A DNA stretch of 64,000 bases from Pantoea vagans. GTDB lineage: Bacteria; Pseudomonadota; Gammaproteobacteria; Enterobacterales; Enterobacteriaceae. The notes beneath the pieces are model-generated. The model had not been told where the DNA came from. It searched no databases and saw only the letters and a program-made list of their open reading frames with translations. This document shows positions 17,681 to 27,876 of this stretch, piece by piece. Location of the stretch: positions 62,001 to 126,000 of the forward strand of contig NZ_CP038855.1 in assembly GCF_004792415.1 (NCBI RefSeq), given 5' to 3'. Each line of letters begins with the position of its first letter. The first letter of the stretch is position 1. The translations under genes and the position numbers were made by a program.

Positions 17681-18694
17681 ATGAATAAAAAGCAACGCGT
17701 TGCCCTGCTCGGGTGTGGCTTTATTGGTGAAGTTCATGCGGCTAATCTTCAGGCACATCCCGGGGCTGAACTGGTGTGGGTAGCCGATGCGGAGCCCGCA
17801 CGCGCCGCCGCATTTGCGACGCGCTTTGCTGCCCGAGCCGCGTCCGTAACTGAAGCGATAAACGATCCGCAAATTGACATGGTGCTTATCGCCAGCGCGA
17901 CGCCGACGCATGCGGATTTGCTTGAAGCCGCTGCTCGCGCCGGTAAAGCAATCTACTGTGAAAAGCCGGTCGATCTCTCTCTTGAGCGTGCCCGTAAGGC
18001 CGTGGCTAACGTTCTCCCTTACAACGTGCCGGTTACGGTGGGGTTTAATCGCCGTTTCGATGTCAGTCATCAGCAGCTTAAGCAACAACTCCGCCAGGGG
18101 CGAATTGGCGCGGCGGAACTGATCCAGATGGTCTGCCGCTCTTCGGCCATGCCGCCGCTGGCCTATCTTCAGGCGTCCGGCGGTCAGATGCGCGATCAGG
18201 CTATCCACTTTTTTGACCTCCTGCGCTGGCTGACCGAAGAGGAGGTGACGGAGGTGGCGGCGATGGGGGCCGCGCTGGCACTGCCTTCGATCGGCGAATT
18301 CGACGACGTGGACACCAGCACGCTGCTGTTGCGCCTGCAGAGCGGAGCGCTGGCACAGCTCGATAATGCCCGCCGCACCGGCTATGGCTATGACGAACGC
18401 ATCAGTGTGATGGGGGCAGACGGCATGCTGGAATCGGCCTCTCAGCCACAGCGCGGAGTCAGTTGTTATCAGGGCGCGCAGATTCAGCAGCCTGGGCTGC
18501 TGCCAGACTGGTTTAGCCGGGTGCAGCCAACCTATTATGCTCATCTGGATGCATTTATCCGATCGCTGAACGGGGAGCAGGTTGGGGATCTGCCTGGTCT
18601 GGAAGATGGCCTCAGGGCACAGGCGATTGCGGAAGCTGCAGTAATCTCACTGACGGAAAGGCGCTTCTGTCAGGTGGAAAACGTGCTGATCTGA
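17681..18694 (+). CDS. Gfo/Idh/MocA-family oxidoreductase (inositol 2-dehydrogenase-like)
   Basis: Protein of 337 residues. N-terminal Rossmann fold with GCGFIGEVHAANL (GxGxxG), ASATPTHADL and the family signature CEKPVDLS (the EKP lysine). The catalytic region reads GGQMRDQAIHFFDLLRWLT, with the His typical of inositol and sugar dehydrogenases. It most resembles IolG-type enzymes that oxidise myo-inositol or related sugars with NAD. It stands alone with a divergent LacI-type regulator; no other iol genes are in the window, so the substrate is not settled. Confidence 0.85.
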   Translation: MNKKQRVALLGCGFIGEVHAANLQAHPGAELVWVADAEPARAAAFATRFAARAASVTEAINDPQIDMVLIASATPTHADLLEAAARAGKAIYCEKPVDLSLERARKAVANVLPYNVPVTVGFNRRFDVSHQQLKQQLRQGRIGAAELIQMVCRSSAMPPLAYLQASGGQMRDQAIHFFDLLRWLTEEEVTEVAAMGAALALPSIGEFDDVDTSTLLLRLQSGALAQLDNARRTGYGYDERISVMGADGMLESASQPQRGVSCYQGAQIQQPGLLPDWFSRVQPTYYAHLDAFIRSLNGEQVGDLPGLEDGLRAQAIAEAAVISLTERRFCQVENVLI

Positions 18695-18827
18695 TTCGGC
18701 ATGGCAGGCGGATAAAAAATAATTTTTTTTATCGAACAGAAACCAGTGCTGAGCTGTTTACTGTATAGCGCCGCGCTGGCGGAGTGTCTCTGGCAGGCTT
18801 AATCAACTGCGCATAGCAGGGGCTGAA

Positions 18828-19082
18828 TTGAAAATGGTGCGTATCCTGCGCTACGAACGGACGTCAATTGCGCAGATCGCCTGGCTGCATGCGGATTATG
18901 GCCCGATGGCGCTTTGTATCTCGCCCGCATCGCACGACACGAACCCGATTGCCCGCGAACAGCGTCACGGCATGCAGCTGGCCTGGTGGACGCGCGACGG
19001 TTATCAATATGTACTGACTGGCCGCAACCCCTCAGCGCAGCTGGCGTCTGCCGCTGAAGCATTACAGGCAGCGCTTACGTAA
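18828..19082 (+). pseudogene. Possible C-terminal remnant of an anti-sigma factor
   Basis: An 84-codon frame (TTG 18828, ATG 18834) with no good ribosome-binding site. It encodes a segment ending GMQLAWWTRDGYQYVLTG followed by a helical tail, which resembles the C-terminus of ECF anti-sigma factors (a WxxxGYxYxLTGxxP pattern before a terminal helix). The reading frame stays open upstream to 18753, but no transmembrane or zinc-finger anti-sigma domain is encoded there and no sigma factor gene is adjacent. I read it as a decayed fragment; an independent small protein is possible. Confidence 0.4.
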
Positions 19083-19108
19083 CCCGGCGGCATGCGCAGC
19101 GGTGACGG

Positions 19109-19690
19109 TCAGCGCAGCTCTCTGACCTGCGCTGCAATCTTAAGCGCAATGTTTACCCGATCGTCAACCACCCCGACCAGCCGATCCATACCGAAGGCGG
19201 AGCGAGAGATGGCGGTGGAAGCATGCAGTGCCAGCAAGCGAGAGGCAGGATCGAGGGTCTTCCCGCTGTCCAGCGAGGCCAGCATCACCACAGGCCGGCT
19301 GACAGCTTTAACCGTCAGCGTGCCAAAAATCCGGTAATTACCGTCACCCAGCGCAGCCACGCGACTGCTGACGAAATGAATCTGCGGGTAGCGCTCTGCA
19401 TCAAAAAACAGATCACTTTTCAGTTGCCAGGTTAACAGGCTGTTCGAGGCGACCAGCGTTCCCACCGGAATATTCACTTCAATACGATCGTCACGATCTT
19501 CATCAGGATTAAGCGTAACCATGCCTGTCACGCCCTGCAGCCTGGCCTGCGAAAAGTCATGTCCAAAGGCACGCCACGAGAGGCCAATCGACGTTTTATC
19601 GGGGGTAATGGCATAGGTAACCGGCGCGGCACAGAGCACCGGGCTGATCAGGGCAAACAGAGTGCATAAACAGGCGGCACGTATCATCAC
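19109..19690 (-). CDS. YceI-family periplasmic lipocalin-like protein
   Basis: Protein of 193 residues with a signal peptide (to about LCAA, residue 22). The YceI pattern is clear: VTYAITPDKTSIGLSWRAFG, LQGVTGMVTLNPD, LKSDLFFDAERYPQIHFVSS, YRIFGTLTVKAVSRPVVM, AISRSAFGMDRL. The family forms a lipocalin-like barrel that binds isoprenoid-type lipids; some members are acid- or base-inducible. It converges with the anti-sigma-like fragment. Confidence 0.9.
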   Translation of the reverse strand: MMIRAACLCTLFALISPVLCAAPVTYAITPDKTSIGLSWRAFGHDFSQARLQGVTGMVTLNPDEDRDDRIEVNIPVGTLVASNSLLTWQLKSDLFFDAERYPQIHFVSSRVAALGDGNYRIFGTLTVKAVSRPVVMLASLDSGKTLDPASRLLALHASTAISRSAFGMDRLVGVVDDRVNIALKIAAQVRELR

Positions 19691-20381
19691 TTTTTCTCTT
19701 TCAGAAAGACCAAACGTTAACGCCTGAAACCGCGATCTTATTCGCTTTAATTTGCACTGCTTTTACCACAGAGGCACAGATAATCTGAAAGATATTAACT
19801 GACTGTCACCTCAGATTCACCAAAATGTAATGATTATTCCGGGGGCGGAACATTAATAACAGGAAATATTAAGAATACATTAAGGCGACTTTATTAATCT
19901 GCCATTTCACTGAAATCCTGACTGGAGTCAGGTGACGACGTTGAGGTGGCAATTCACCATCTGAAATTAGCTTAATTTAATCAGTGAGTTACGTTTTTAT
20001 TCTGAGCGGGAATTGATGTCAGGCGAGCTATGTCTGAGCTGACAACAGGCCGGGCCTGCTGTTTTATAAACAAAATATCAATAAATCAAAAAGAGTTGAG
20101 TGTCGAAGAAATATTATTGAAATAATAGTGAACTTTTCAGGAATCCATTAACTGAATCCCTGTTGATTTTATTGTAATTAAACCTATTCATTTAATGTTC
20201 AGTTAACTTTCATACGTTAGCTTGTATTAGCAGTCCGGTAACCTTAATTCCATAACGGGAAACCTGTTATGACTTATCTGCCTGCCAGACATTGATAAAT
20301 CGCTATTCCAGTTCTTTTCCGGCGTTGTATCCGATTAACAACGCGCGACAGTTTATGGGTTTGATTTGCAGGAGTTTTAGC
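19691..20381. other. Regulatory region between yceI-like gene and arn operon
   Basis: About 690 bp, AT-rich, between divergent genes. It contains the PmrA-like box and possible arnB promoter near 20191-20230. The remainder shows no gene. The arnB frame is open upstream to 20292, but the real start is ATG 20382. Confidence 0.5.
20191..20230 (+). promoter_or_regulatory. Candidate PmrA box and arnB promoter
   Basis: TTTAAT-GTTCA-GTTAAC (20191-20207) resembles the PmrA direct repeat YTTAAT-N5-YTTAAK, with two mismatches in the second half. An overlapping TTAACT (20203-20208) and TATTAG (20225-20230) could be the -35 and -10 with a 16-bp spacer. Known biology of arn control by PmrAB supports the reading; the site itself is inferred. 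Confidence 0.45.
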
Positions 20382-21518
20382 ATGGATTTTTTGCCATTTT
20401 CCCGCCCTTCGTTCGGTGATGAGGAGCTGGCTGCTGTTAAAGCGGTATTCGACTCCGGATGGATAACAACCGGGGCGAAATGCGCCGAACTGGAGCAGGC
20501 CTTTGTTCAGCTGACCGGCAACCAGCATGCCATTGCAGTGAGCTCGGCTACTGCCGGGATGCATGTCACGCTGATGGCGATGGGGATCGGGCCTGGCGAT
20601 GAGGTGATCACGCCGTCCATGACCTGGGTTTCAACCCTGAACCTGATTACGCTGCTGGGTGCCACGCCCGTCATGATTGATGTGGATCCGGAAAACCTGA
20701 TGGTGACGCCGGAACGGATAGCGCAGGCTATTACGCCACGCACCCGCGCCATTATTCCGGTGCATTACGCCGGTGCGCCCGCCGATATCGCACCGATCTA
20801 TCAACTGGCTGAGCAGCATGGCATTGCCATTATTGAAGATGCGGCTCACGCGGTGGGCACGACTTATCACGACAGACCGGTCGGGCATCGCGGCACGGCA
20901 ATCTTCTCGTTCCACGCCATCAAAAACATCACCTGCGCGGAAGGCGGCCTGGTGGTGACCGATGACGCCGCTCTCGCCGATCGTATCCGCAGCCTGAAGT
21001 TTCACGGTCTGGCAGTGGATGCGTTTGATCGTCAGACTCAGGGGCGTCTGCCGCAGGCGGAAGTGATGATGCCGGGCTTCAAATACAATCTGCCCGATAT
21101 CAGCGCCGCCATTGCGCTGGTGCAGTTACAGAAACTGCCGGGCTTTATCGCACGCCGTCGTGAGATTGCCGAACGCTATCTTAAGGCGCTGCGCTCGCTG
21201 CCTTTTACGCCACTTTCACTGCCAGAGTGGCCGCATCAGCATGCGTGGCATCTGTTTATTATCCGCATTGATGAACAACGCTGCGGGCTGTCCCGTGATG
21301 CCTTTATGCAGGCGCTGAAGACGCGGGACATCGGCAGCGGCCTGCATTTCCGTGCAGCGCATACCCACAAATATTACCGCGAGCGCTATCCCGATCTGCG
21401 TCTGCCCGCCAGTGACCGTAACAGCCAGCAGATGTGTTCAATTCCGCTGTTTCCGTCCATGACGGATCAGGATGTTGAACGCGTGATTCAGGCTTTACAT
21501 GACATTGCCGGAGCCTGA
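20382..21518 (+). CDS. arnB: UDP-4-amino-4-deoxy-L-arabinose--oxoglutarate aminotransferase
   Basis: PLP enzyme of 378 residues, the length of ArnB. It starts [20 protein letters not shown] at ATG 20382 with CAGGAG upstream. The PLP lysine is about residue 181 in [14 protein letters not shown], preceded by the DAAHAVGT aspartate. It transfers an amino group from glutamate to UDP-Ara4O, giving UDP-L-Ara4N in the cytoplasm. It is the first gene of arnBCADTEF, which adds Ara4N to lipid A and lowers binding of polymyxin and cationic peptides. It is 1 bp from arnC. Confidence 0.96.
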   Translation: MDFLPFSRPSFGDEELAAVKAVFDSGWITTGAKCAELEQAFVQLTGNQHAIAVSSATAGMHVTLMAMGIGPGDEVITPSMTWVSTLNLITLLGATPVMIDVDPENLMVTPERIAQAITPRTRAIIPVHYAGAPADIAPIYQLAEQHGIAIIEDAAHAVGTTYHDRPVGHRGTAIFSFHAIKNITCAEGGLVVTDDAALADRIRSLKFHGLAVDAFDRQTQGRLPQAEVMMPGFKYNLPDISAAIALVQLQKLPGFIARRREIAERYLKALRSLPFTPLSLPEWPHQHAWHLFIIRIDEQRCGLSRDAFMQALKTRDIGSGLHFRAAHTHKYYRERYPDLRLPASDRNSQQMCSIPLFPSMTDQDVERVIQALHDIAGA

Positions 21519-21519
21519 G

Positions 21520-22503
21520 ATGCGCGATATCAAACCGATCAATATGCTGTCCGTGGTGATCCCGGTCTATAACGAGCAGGAGAGTTTGCCGGAGCTGCTG
21601 CAGCGCACCAGCGCCGCCTGCGACGCCATCAACCTTGAATATGAAATTCTGCTGGTGGATGACGGCAGCAGTGACCGCTCTGCCGAACTGATTGAACAGG
21701 CCGCCACCATTCCCGGCAGCCGGATAACCGGCGTGCTGCTCAACCGCAACTATGGTCAGCACTCCGCCATCATGGCCGGGTTCAGCCAGGTCCGTGGCGA
21801 TCTGATTATTACCCTTGATGCCGATCTGCAGAACCCGCCGGAAGAGATCCCGCGGCTGGTCGAGGCTGCGCGTCAGGGGTATGACGTGGTGGGCACCGTC
21901 CGACAGCAGCGCCAGGACACCTGGTTCCGTCGCAAGGCCTCGCGCACGCTCAACCACCTGATTCAGCGGGTCACCGGCAAAGCGATGGGGGATTACGGCT
22001 GCATGCTGCGTGCTTATCGTCGCCACATCGTCGAGGCGATGCTCAACTGCCACGAACGCAGCACCTTTATTCCGATTCTGGCCAACACCTTTGCCCGTCA
22101 CACCATCGAGCTGCCGGTGATCCACGCCGAACGGGCTTTTGGCGATTCGAAATACAGCTTTATGCGTCTGATCAATCTTATGTACGACCTGGTGACCTGC
22201 CTGACCACTACGCCGCTGCGACTGCTCAGCGTGGTCGGCAGCCTGATTGCGCTCTCCGGCTTTGCTTTCTCACTGGTGCTGATCGTACTGCGACTCTTCT
22301 TTGGTGCGGCCTGGGCGGGTGACGGCGTCTTCGTGTTATTCGCCGTGTTGTTCATGTTTATCGGCGCCCAGTTTGTGGGTATGGGACTGCTCGGGGAGTA
22401 CATCGGGCGCATTTATAACGACGTTCGCGCGCGTCCGCGCTATTTCGTTCAACGCATTGTTCAGGCTCCTGAAGAGCCTTCAGTACAGGATACTCAATCA
22501 TGA
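21520..22503 (+). CDS. arnC: Undecaprenyl-phosphate 4-deoxy-4-formamido-L-arabinose transferase
   Basis: Protein of 327 residues. A GT2 glycosyltransferase domain ([42 protein letters not shown] with the DxD-type DAD) is followed by two C-terminal membrane helices ([20 protein letters not shown] and the [15 protein letters not shown] region). It attaches Ara4FN to undecaprenyl phosphate at the inner membrane. Start ATG 21520 follows arnB directly. Its stop overlaps arnA (ATGA). Confidence 0.96.
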   Translation: MRDIKPINMLSVVIPVYNEQESLPELLQRTSAACDAINLEYEILLVDDGSSDRSAELIEQAATIPGSRITGVLLNRNYGQHSAIMAGFSQVRGDLIITLDADLQNPPEEIPRLVEAARQGYDVVGTVRQQRQDTWFRRKASRTLNHLIQRVTGKAMGDYGCMLRAYRRHIVEAMLNCHERSTFIPILANTFARHTIELPVIHAERAFGDSKYSFMRLINLMYDLVTCLTTTPLRLLSVVGSLIALSGFAFSLVLIVLRLFFGAAWAGDGVFVLFAVLFMFIGAQFVGMGLLGEYIGRIYNDVRARPRYFVQRIVQAPEEPSVQDTQS

Positions 22504-24479
22504 AGACCGTTGTTTTCGCCTATCACGACATGGGCTGTGTCGGCATCAATGCCCTGCTGAATGCAGGCTATGAGATCACCGCCATTTTCACGCACAACGA
22601 CGTGGCGACCGAAAATAACTTTTTCGGCTCGGTAGCCCGCCTGGCGGCAGAGCACGGTATTCCGGTTTATGCACCGGACGAGGCGAATCATCCGATCTGG
22701 CTTGACCGCATCCGTACCATGGCACCAGAGATGATCTTCTCGTTCTACTATCGCCATCTGCTGAGCGATGAGATCCTGCAATGTGCTCAGAAGGGGGCCT
22801 TTAACCTGCATGGTTCCCTGCTGCCAAAATACCGCGGCCGGGCACCGCTGAACTGGGCGCTGGTCAATGGCGAGCGCGAAACGGGCGTCACGCTGCATCG
22901 CATGGTGAAACGCGCAGATGCCGGTAATATTCTGGCGCAGCAGAAAGTGGCCATTGACGATCAGGACAACGCGCTGACGCTGCATCGCAAGCTGACCCAG
23001 GCCGCAGAGCAGCTGCTGGGCGACGTATTGCCTCGCCTGCGTCAGGGGGAGGTCAGTGAGTGGCCACAGGATGAGAGCCAGGCAACCCGCGTGGGCGGTC
23101 GCACGGCCGAAGATGGCCGCATTGACTGGAATCAGCCTGCTGCGACGATTCACAATCTGGTCAGAGCGGTCACCGATCCCTGGCCTGGCGCATTCGCCTT
23201 TGCCGGTTCGGTTAAGTTTATCGTCTGGAAGAGCCGGGTTCATCCGCAGCAGCAGCAGGCCAAACCGGGTACGGTCATCTCTAAACAGCCGTTCCTGATC
23301 GCCTGCGGCGAAGGCGCACTGGAAATCCAGACCGGACAGTCTGAGCATGGCGTTTACATGAACGGCAGCCAGCTGGCGCAGAGCCTGGGCATGGTGCCTG
23401 GCGCATTGCTCTATTCAAAGCCGCAGTCGGTGGTGCAACGCCGTACCCGCGTGCTGATCCTCGGCGTTAACGGCTTTATCGGTAATCATCTCACCGAGCG
23501 CTTGTTACAGGATGAACATTTCGAAGTCTACGGCCTGGATATCAGTTCAGACGCTATCAGCCGCTTCCTGGAGCATCCGCGCTTCCATTTCGTTGAAGGG
23601 GATATCGCTATTCACTCCGAATGGATTGAGTATCACATCAAAAAATGTGACGTCATCCTGCCGCTGGTGGCGATTGCGACGCCGATTGAGTACACCCGCA
23701 ACCCACTGCGCGTTTTTGAACTCGATTTCGAAGAGAACCTGAAAATCATTCGCGACTGCGTGAAGTATCAGAAGCGCATCATTTTCCCGTCTACCTCTGA
23801 GGTCTACGGCATGTGTACCGATGCCAGCTTCGATGAGGATTGCTCTAATCTGGTGGTCGGGCCGATTAACAAACAGCGCTGGATCTACTCCGTATCCAAA
23901 CAGCTGCTGGACCGCGTGATCTGGGCATATGGCGAAAAAGAGGGGCTGCGTTTTACCCTGTTCCGTCCCTTCAACTGGATGGGACCGCGTCTGGATAACC
24001 TCAATGCGGCACGTATCGGTAGCTCCCGTGCGATCACTCAGCTGATCCTCAACCTGGTAGAAGGTTCGCCGATTAAGCTGATCGACGGCGGCAAACAGAA
24101 GCGCTGCTTTACCGATATTCAGGATGGCGTGGAAGCGCTGTTCCGCATTATCGAAAACAAGCAGCAGAATTGTGATGGTCAGATCATCAATATCGGTAAC
24201 CCGGACAATGAAGCCAGTATCAAAGAGCTGGCCGAGCAGCTGCTGGAAAGCTTCGAACGCCATCCGCTGCGCAGCCAGTTCCCGCCGTTTGCCGGTTTCC
24301 GGGAAGTTGAGAGCAGCAGCTACTACGGCAAAGGCTATCAGGATGTGGAGCACCGCAAACCCGCTATCCGCAATGCGCGTCGTTTGCTGGGCTGGACGCC
24401 GACCGTCACGATGGATGTCACTATCGACAACACGCTCGACTTCTTCCTGCGCACCGTCGAGCAACAGGCTGATAAGTGA
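22500..24479 (+). CDS. arnA: Bifunctional UDP-Ara4N formyltransferase/UDP-glucuronate decarboxylase
   Basis: Protein of 659 residues with both ArnA domains. The N-terminal ~300 residues are a formyltransferase ([20 protein letters not shown], with catalytic His and the nearby Asn). The C-terminal ~345 residues are an SDR-type NAD-dependent decarboxylase ([17 protein letters not shown], then STSEVYGMC and [10 protein letters not shown] with the YxxxK pair). The C-terminal half makes UDP-Ara4O from UDP-glucuronate and the N-terminal half formylates UDP-Ara4N. It overlaps arnC by 4 bp and arnD by 1 bp. Confidence 0.97.
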   Translation: MKTVVFAYHDMGCVGINALLNAGYEITAIFTHNDVATENNFFGSVARLAAEHGIPVYAPDEANHPIWLDRIRTMAPEMIFSFYYRHLLSDEILQCAQKGAFNLHGSLLPKYRGRAPLNWALVNGERETGVTLHRMVKRADAGNILAQQKVAIDDQDNALTLHRKLTQAAEQLLGDVLPRLRQGEVSEWPQDESQATRVGGRTAEDGRIDWNQPAATIHNLVRAVTDPWPGAFAFAGSVKFIVWKSRVHPQQQQAKPGTVISKQPFLIACGEGALEIQTGQSEHGVYMNGSQLAQSLGMVPGALLYSKPQSVVQRRTRVLILGVNGFIGNHLTERLLQDEHFEVYGLDISSDAISRFLEHPRFHFVEGDIAIHSEWIEYHIKKCDVILPLVAIATPIEYTRNPLRVFELDFEENLKIIRDCVKYQKRIIFPSTSEVYGMCTDASFDEDCSNLVVGPINKQRWIYSVSKQLLDRVIWAYGEKEGLRFTLFRPFNWMGPRLDNLNAARIGSSRAITQLILNLVEGSPIKLIDGGKQKRCFTDIQDGVEALFRIIENKQQNCDGQIINIGNPDNEASIKELAEQLLESFERHPLRSQFPPFAGFREVESSSYYGKGYQDVEHRKPAIRNARRLLGWTPTVTMDVTIDNTLDFFLRTVEQQADK

Positions 24480-25381
24480 TGAAGAAGATCGGTCTGCGGA
24501 TTGACGTAGATACCTGGCGCGGCACGAAGCAGGGGGTGCCGACGCTGCTTGAGCTCTTCCGGCGTCATGCGGTGCGGGGCAGCTTTTTCTTCAGCGTGGG
24601 ACCGGACAACATGGGCCGCCATCTCTGGCGGCTGGTGAAACCGGCATTTCTCATGAAGATGCTGCGCTCACGCGCGGCATCGCTCTATGGCTGGGACATT
24701 CTGCTCGCCGGCACGGCCTGGCCGGGAAAGCAGATGGGACGCGGCCTGCGGCAAATCATGCAGGACGCCACACGTCAGCATGAAGTTGGTCTGCACGCCT
24801 GGGACCACTTTGCCTGGCAAACCTGGGCGGGCGTCTGGCCGCAGGATAAGCTGGTGGAGCAGATAGCGCGCGGCACCGAAACGCTGAGTGAGATCCTCGG
24901 TCACCCGGTCAGCTGCTCGGCCGTTGCAGGCTGGCGCGCTGATGGCCGGGTGATCGCCGCCAAGCAGGACTTCGGCTTTCACTACAACAGCGACTGTCGC
25001 GGCAGTGGCCCGTTCCGGCCCCTGCTGCCGGATGGGCAGATCGGCACGGTGCAGATCCCGGTAACGCTGCCCACATGGGATGAAGTGGTTGGCCGCGAGG
25101 TCAGCGCAGAAGGGTATAACGACTACATTCTGGCGAAGATGCTCGCGTCTGAAGATGGGGCAGTTTACACCATACATGCCGAAGTCGAGGGGATCATCGG
25201 CTACCCGGACTTTGACCGGCTGCTGGATGCTGCAGAACGTAACGGCATCCAGTTCTGTCCGTTAGGCGAGCTGCTGCCCGACGATCTCAGCATGTTACCG
25301 GTAGGCAGGGTCGTCAGAGGCGAAATCCCCGGACGGGAAGGGTGGCTGGGTTGCCAGCAACTGACTGAAGAGGCGAACTAG
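24479..25381 (+). CDS. arnD: 4-deoxy-4-formamido-L-arabinose-phosphoundecaprenol deformylase
   Basis: Deformylase of 300 residues in the polysaccharide-deacetylase (NodB) fold. It shows [19 protein letters not shown] (the DVD metal/catalytic site) and [13 protein letters not shown] (metal His motif). It removes the formyl group from undecaprenyl-P-Ara4FN. A GTG codon precedes the ATG, but ATG 24479, overlapping the arnA stop as TGATG, is the natural start. Confidence 0.96.
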   Translation: MKKIGLRIDVDTWRGTKQGVPTLLELFRRHAVRGSFFFSVGPDNMGRHLWRLVKPAFLMKMLRSRAASLYGWDILLAGTAWPGKQMGRGLRQIMQDATRQHEVGLHAWDHFAWQTWAGVWPQDKLVEQIARGTETLSEILGHPVSCSAVAGWRADGRVIAAKQDFGFHYNSDCRGSGPFRPLLPDGQIGTVQIPVTLPTWDEVVGREVSAEGYNDYILAKMLASEDGAVYTIHAEVEGIIGYPDFDRLLDAAERNGIQFCPLGELLPDDLSMLPVGRVVRGEIPGREGWLGCQQLTEEAN

Positions 25382-27048
25382 TGCGGATACGTAACAACAC
25401 GATTTGGGTGCTTTTTTTCAGCTTCTTTATTCTCTATTACCTTATCCCGCCCGTGTTCCGCGATCTCTGGCAACCGGATGAGACCCGCTATGCGGAGATC
25501 AGCCGGGAGATGCTGGCGACCGGTAACTGGATCACGCCGCACTTCTTTGGCCTGCGCTATTTTGAAAAACCGATTGCGGGTTACTGGATTAACGCGCTGG
25601 GTCAGTGGCTGTTTGGCCACAACAATTTTGGCGTGCGGGCGGGTTCGATATTCTCCACGGCGATCACCGCTGCACTAATCTTCTGGCTTGGCCGCCGGCT
25701 GTTTGGTTCGGCGCGTACCGCCGCGGTCGGCACCCTGATTTTCCTCAGTTCGCTGCTGGTCTACGGCGTGGGCACCTATGCGGTGCTCGATCCTATGCTG
25801 ATGCTCTGGCTGGCGGCGGCGATGTGCAGCTTCTGGCTGGCAACAGAGGCCACCGGACGCGCTGGCCGCGTGGGCGGTTATCTGCTGCTGGGTCTCGCCT
25901 GCGGCATGGGGTTTATGACCAAAGGCTTTCTGGCACTGGCGGTTCCGGTGCTGACGATTCTGCCGTGGGCGATCTGGCGCAAGAGACTTCCGGAGCTGCT
26001 CTGCTTCGGGCCACTGGCGGTGCTTTCAGCCGCAGCGATCAGCGCGCCCTGGGCGCTGGCGATCTATCATCAGGCTCCCGATTTCTGGCACTACTTCTTC
26101 TGGGTTGAGCATATCCAGCGCTTTGCTGAAGAGAATGCACAGCACAAGGCACCGTTCTGGTATTACCTGCCGGTTCTGCTGCTGGGCACGCTGCCGTGGC
26201 TGGCGCTGTTACCGGGCGCGTTAATGACCGGCTGGCGCGAGCGTCAGCAGCATCCGGGCGCGCTCTATCTGCTGAGCTGGACGGTTATGCCGCTGCTGTT
26301 TTTCAGCCTGGCAAAGGGCAAGCTGCCGACCTATATCCTGCCCTGTTTTGTGCCGCTGTCGCTGCTGATGGCGCACTATGGGCTGAACGCCGCGCAGCGG
26401 GCAGGGCGCGCATTAACCGTTAATGGCTGGCTTAACCTGATTTTCGGCATTCTCACCCTGGCAACGGTGCTGCTGGTGCTGGCGCCCTGGAGCGTGACGC
26501 ATCATCCGCTGTTCGCCACACACGAGATGCTGAAACTGGCACTGGGGGCACTGGCGTTTCTCATCTGGGGGCTGGTGGGCGCATACAGCTGCCGATCTTC
26601 ACAGCGCCGCTGGCTGGCGGCCGCGCTTTGCCCGCTGGGCGTCGCACTGTTTATTGGCGCTGCTATCCCGGACAAAATCCGCGATGCTAAACAGCCGCAG
26701 CACTTTGTTGCCACGATCAGCGCGCGTCTGGCCTCCAGCCGCTTTATCCTGGCGGACAATCCCGGCGTGGCCTCTGCCGTCGCCTGGCATCTGCAGCGCA
26801 GCGATATTGGCTTCTACGACACCAAAGGCGAGCTGGAATATGGGCTGAGCTACCCGGATGCGCAGTCCCGCTTTGTCTCTCAGGCCGACTTCGGCAGCTG
26901 GCTTGCCGACCATCGCCGTACCGGAAGCGTGTCGCTGCTGTTGCTGGTCGACTCGGTGCACAGCGATATCGGGGAGGATGTGACAGTGCCCGATGCAGTC
27001 TATCGTCAGGGCAGGCTGGTCTGTCTTTACTACGGTCAGATGAAGTAA
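25381..27048 (+). CDS. arnT: Lipid A Ara4N transferase (integral membrane)
   Basis: Protein of 555 residues in the GT83 family with about 12 membrane helices. The N-terminal periplasmic-loop motif WQPDETRYAEISREML contains the conserved Asp-Glu pair, and LRYFEKPIAGYWINALGQ follows. It moves L-Ara4N from undecaprenyl phosphate to lipid A phosphates in the periplasmic leaflet. It starts at GTG 25381, overlapping the arnD stop. The length is normal. Confidence 0.96.
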   Translation: MRIRNNTIWVLFFSFFILYYLIPPVFRDLWQPDETRYAEISREMLATGNWITPHFFGLRYFEKPIAGYWINALGQWLFGHNNFGVRAGSIFSTAITAALIFWLGRRLFGSARTAAVGTLIFLSSLLVYGVGTYAVLDPMLMLWLAAAMCSFWLATEATGRAGRVGGYLLLGLACGMGFMTKGFLALAVPVLTILPWAIWRKRLPELLCFGPLAVLSAAAISAPWALAIYHQAPDFWHYFFWVEHIQRFAEENAQHKAPFWYYLPVLLLGTLPWLALLPGALMTGWRERQQHPGALYLLSWTVMPLLFFSLAKGKLPTYILPCFVPLSLLMAHYGLNAAQRAGRALTVNGWLNLIFGILTLATVLLVLAPWSVTHHPLFATHEMLKLALGALAFLIWGLVGAYSCRSSQRRWLAAALCPLGVALFIGAAIPDKIRDAKQPQHFVATISARLASSRFILADNPGVASAVAWHLQRSDIGFYDTKGELEYGLSYPDAQSRFVSQADFGSWLADHRRTGSVSLLLLVDSVHSDIGEDVTVPDAVYRQGRLVCLYYGQMK

Positions 27049-27368
27049 TGCTGCTGCTGATTGTGCTGGTGAGTCTGCTCAGCTGCAGTGCGCAGCTGTG
27101 CCAGAAACAGGCAACGCACGCGGCATCGCGCCGAATCCGCTTAAGCTGGATTGGGGTTAGCGTGCTGCTGTTAGGCGTTGCGATGCTCCTCTGGCTGCTG
27201 GTGCTGCAGCGGGTGCCTGTCAGCCAGGCCTATCCGATGCTGAGCCTGAACTTCATTTTCGTTGCGCTGGCCGGACGCATTCTCTGGCGCGAACGGTTAA
27301 CGCTGCGCCAGATTGCCGGCACGCTGCTGGTGGTGACGGGTGTGGCGCTGATGGCGAGTCAGCTATGA
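27048..27368 (+). CDS. arnE: Ara4N-phosphoundecaprenol flippase subunit
   Basis: Small EamA/SMR-like membrane protein of 106 residues with four hydrophobic helices. The VPVSQAYPMLSLNFIFVALAG stretch is the ArnE/SMR hallmark. With ArnF it flips undecaprenyl-P-Ara4N to the periplasmic face. It overlaps arnT by 1 bp and arnF by 4 bp. Confidence 0.94.
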   Translation: MLLLIVLVSLLSCSAQLCQKQATHAASRRIRLSWIGVSVLLLGVAMLLWLLVLQRVPVSQAYPMLSLNFIFVALAGRILWRERLTLRQIAGTLLVVTGVALMASQL

Positions 27369-27730
27369 AAGGGTATGGATGGGTTGCCTGCAGCGTGCTG
27401 CTGGTTTCAGCGGCACAGCTGATGATGCGCTGGGCAATGCCGCGGCTGCCCGATGCCAGCAGCATTGTGTCTCTGCCAGCTGTTGCCATACTGCCCGCCT
27501 TGCTGCTGCTGGCCGGGCTGGGCGCGTATGGTGTCTCGATGCTTTGCTGGATACGGGCGCTGCACTATTTTCCGCTGAACCGGGTCTATCCGCTGCTCAG
27601 TCTGAGTTACGTGCTGGTCTGGATGGTGGCGGTCTGCGTGCCGGTATTTCATGAGGCGTTCAGCTGGCATAGCCTGGCGGGCGTGGCGATTATTGTTATC
27701 GGGCTGCTGTGCATCGTGGTTAAGCCCTGA
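27365..27730 (+). CDS. arnF: Ara4N-phosphoundecaprenol flippase subunit
   Basis: Membrane protein of 121 residues, partner of ArnE, with four helices and the SMR-like FPLNRVYPLLSLSYVLVWMVA motif. It completes arnBCADTEF; ugd, which makes UDP-glucuronate, is not in the window. No strong terminator was found after it before the Fic gene. Confidence 0.94.
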   Translation: MKGYGWVACSVLLVSAAQLMMRWAMPRLPDASSIVSLPAVAILPALLLLAGLGAYGVSMLCWIRALHYFPLNRVYPLLSLSYVLVWMVAVCVPVFHEAFSWHSLAGVAIIVIGLLCIVVKP

Positions 27731-27759
27731 ACAACATTGTTAGCCTTTCCGCATCATAA

Positions 27760-27859
27760 ATCCTGTTTATTACCGTTTTCGGACAAAAATTAATGTCGCC
27801 ACAATAGCCATATTAGCGTTTTAGTGTTAAATATCCTTTTTGTTATCGTTTTCGGGCAA
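27760..27859 (+). repeat. 27-bp direct repeat upstream of Fic gene
   Basis: Copy 1 (27760-27786) and copy 2 (27833-27859) begin ATCCT and end CAA, share CGTTTTCGG, and match at 23 of 27 positions by hand alignment, 73 bp apart. The inner CCG-TTTT-CGG forms a small dyad (one G-T change in copy 2). Copy 2 ends 17 bp before the Fic start, so a repressor binding there could block it. Confidence 0.6.
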
Positions 27860-27876
27860 CAGATAAAGGATTCACT

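Noticed and set aside
18828..19082. Complete anti-sigma factor gene
   Set aside because: Lacks the N-terminal domain, membrane helix and sigma partner; listed as a likely remnant instead.
27731..27759. Terminator after arnF
   Set aside because: Only a short AACAA/TTGTT dyad and no T run, so not supported.
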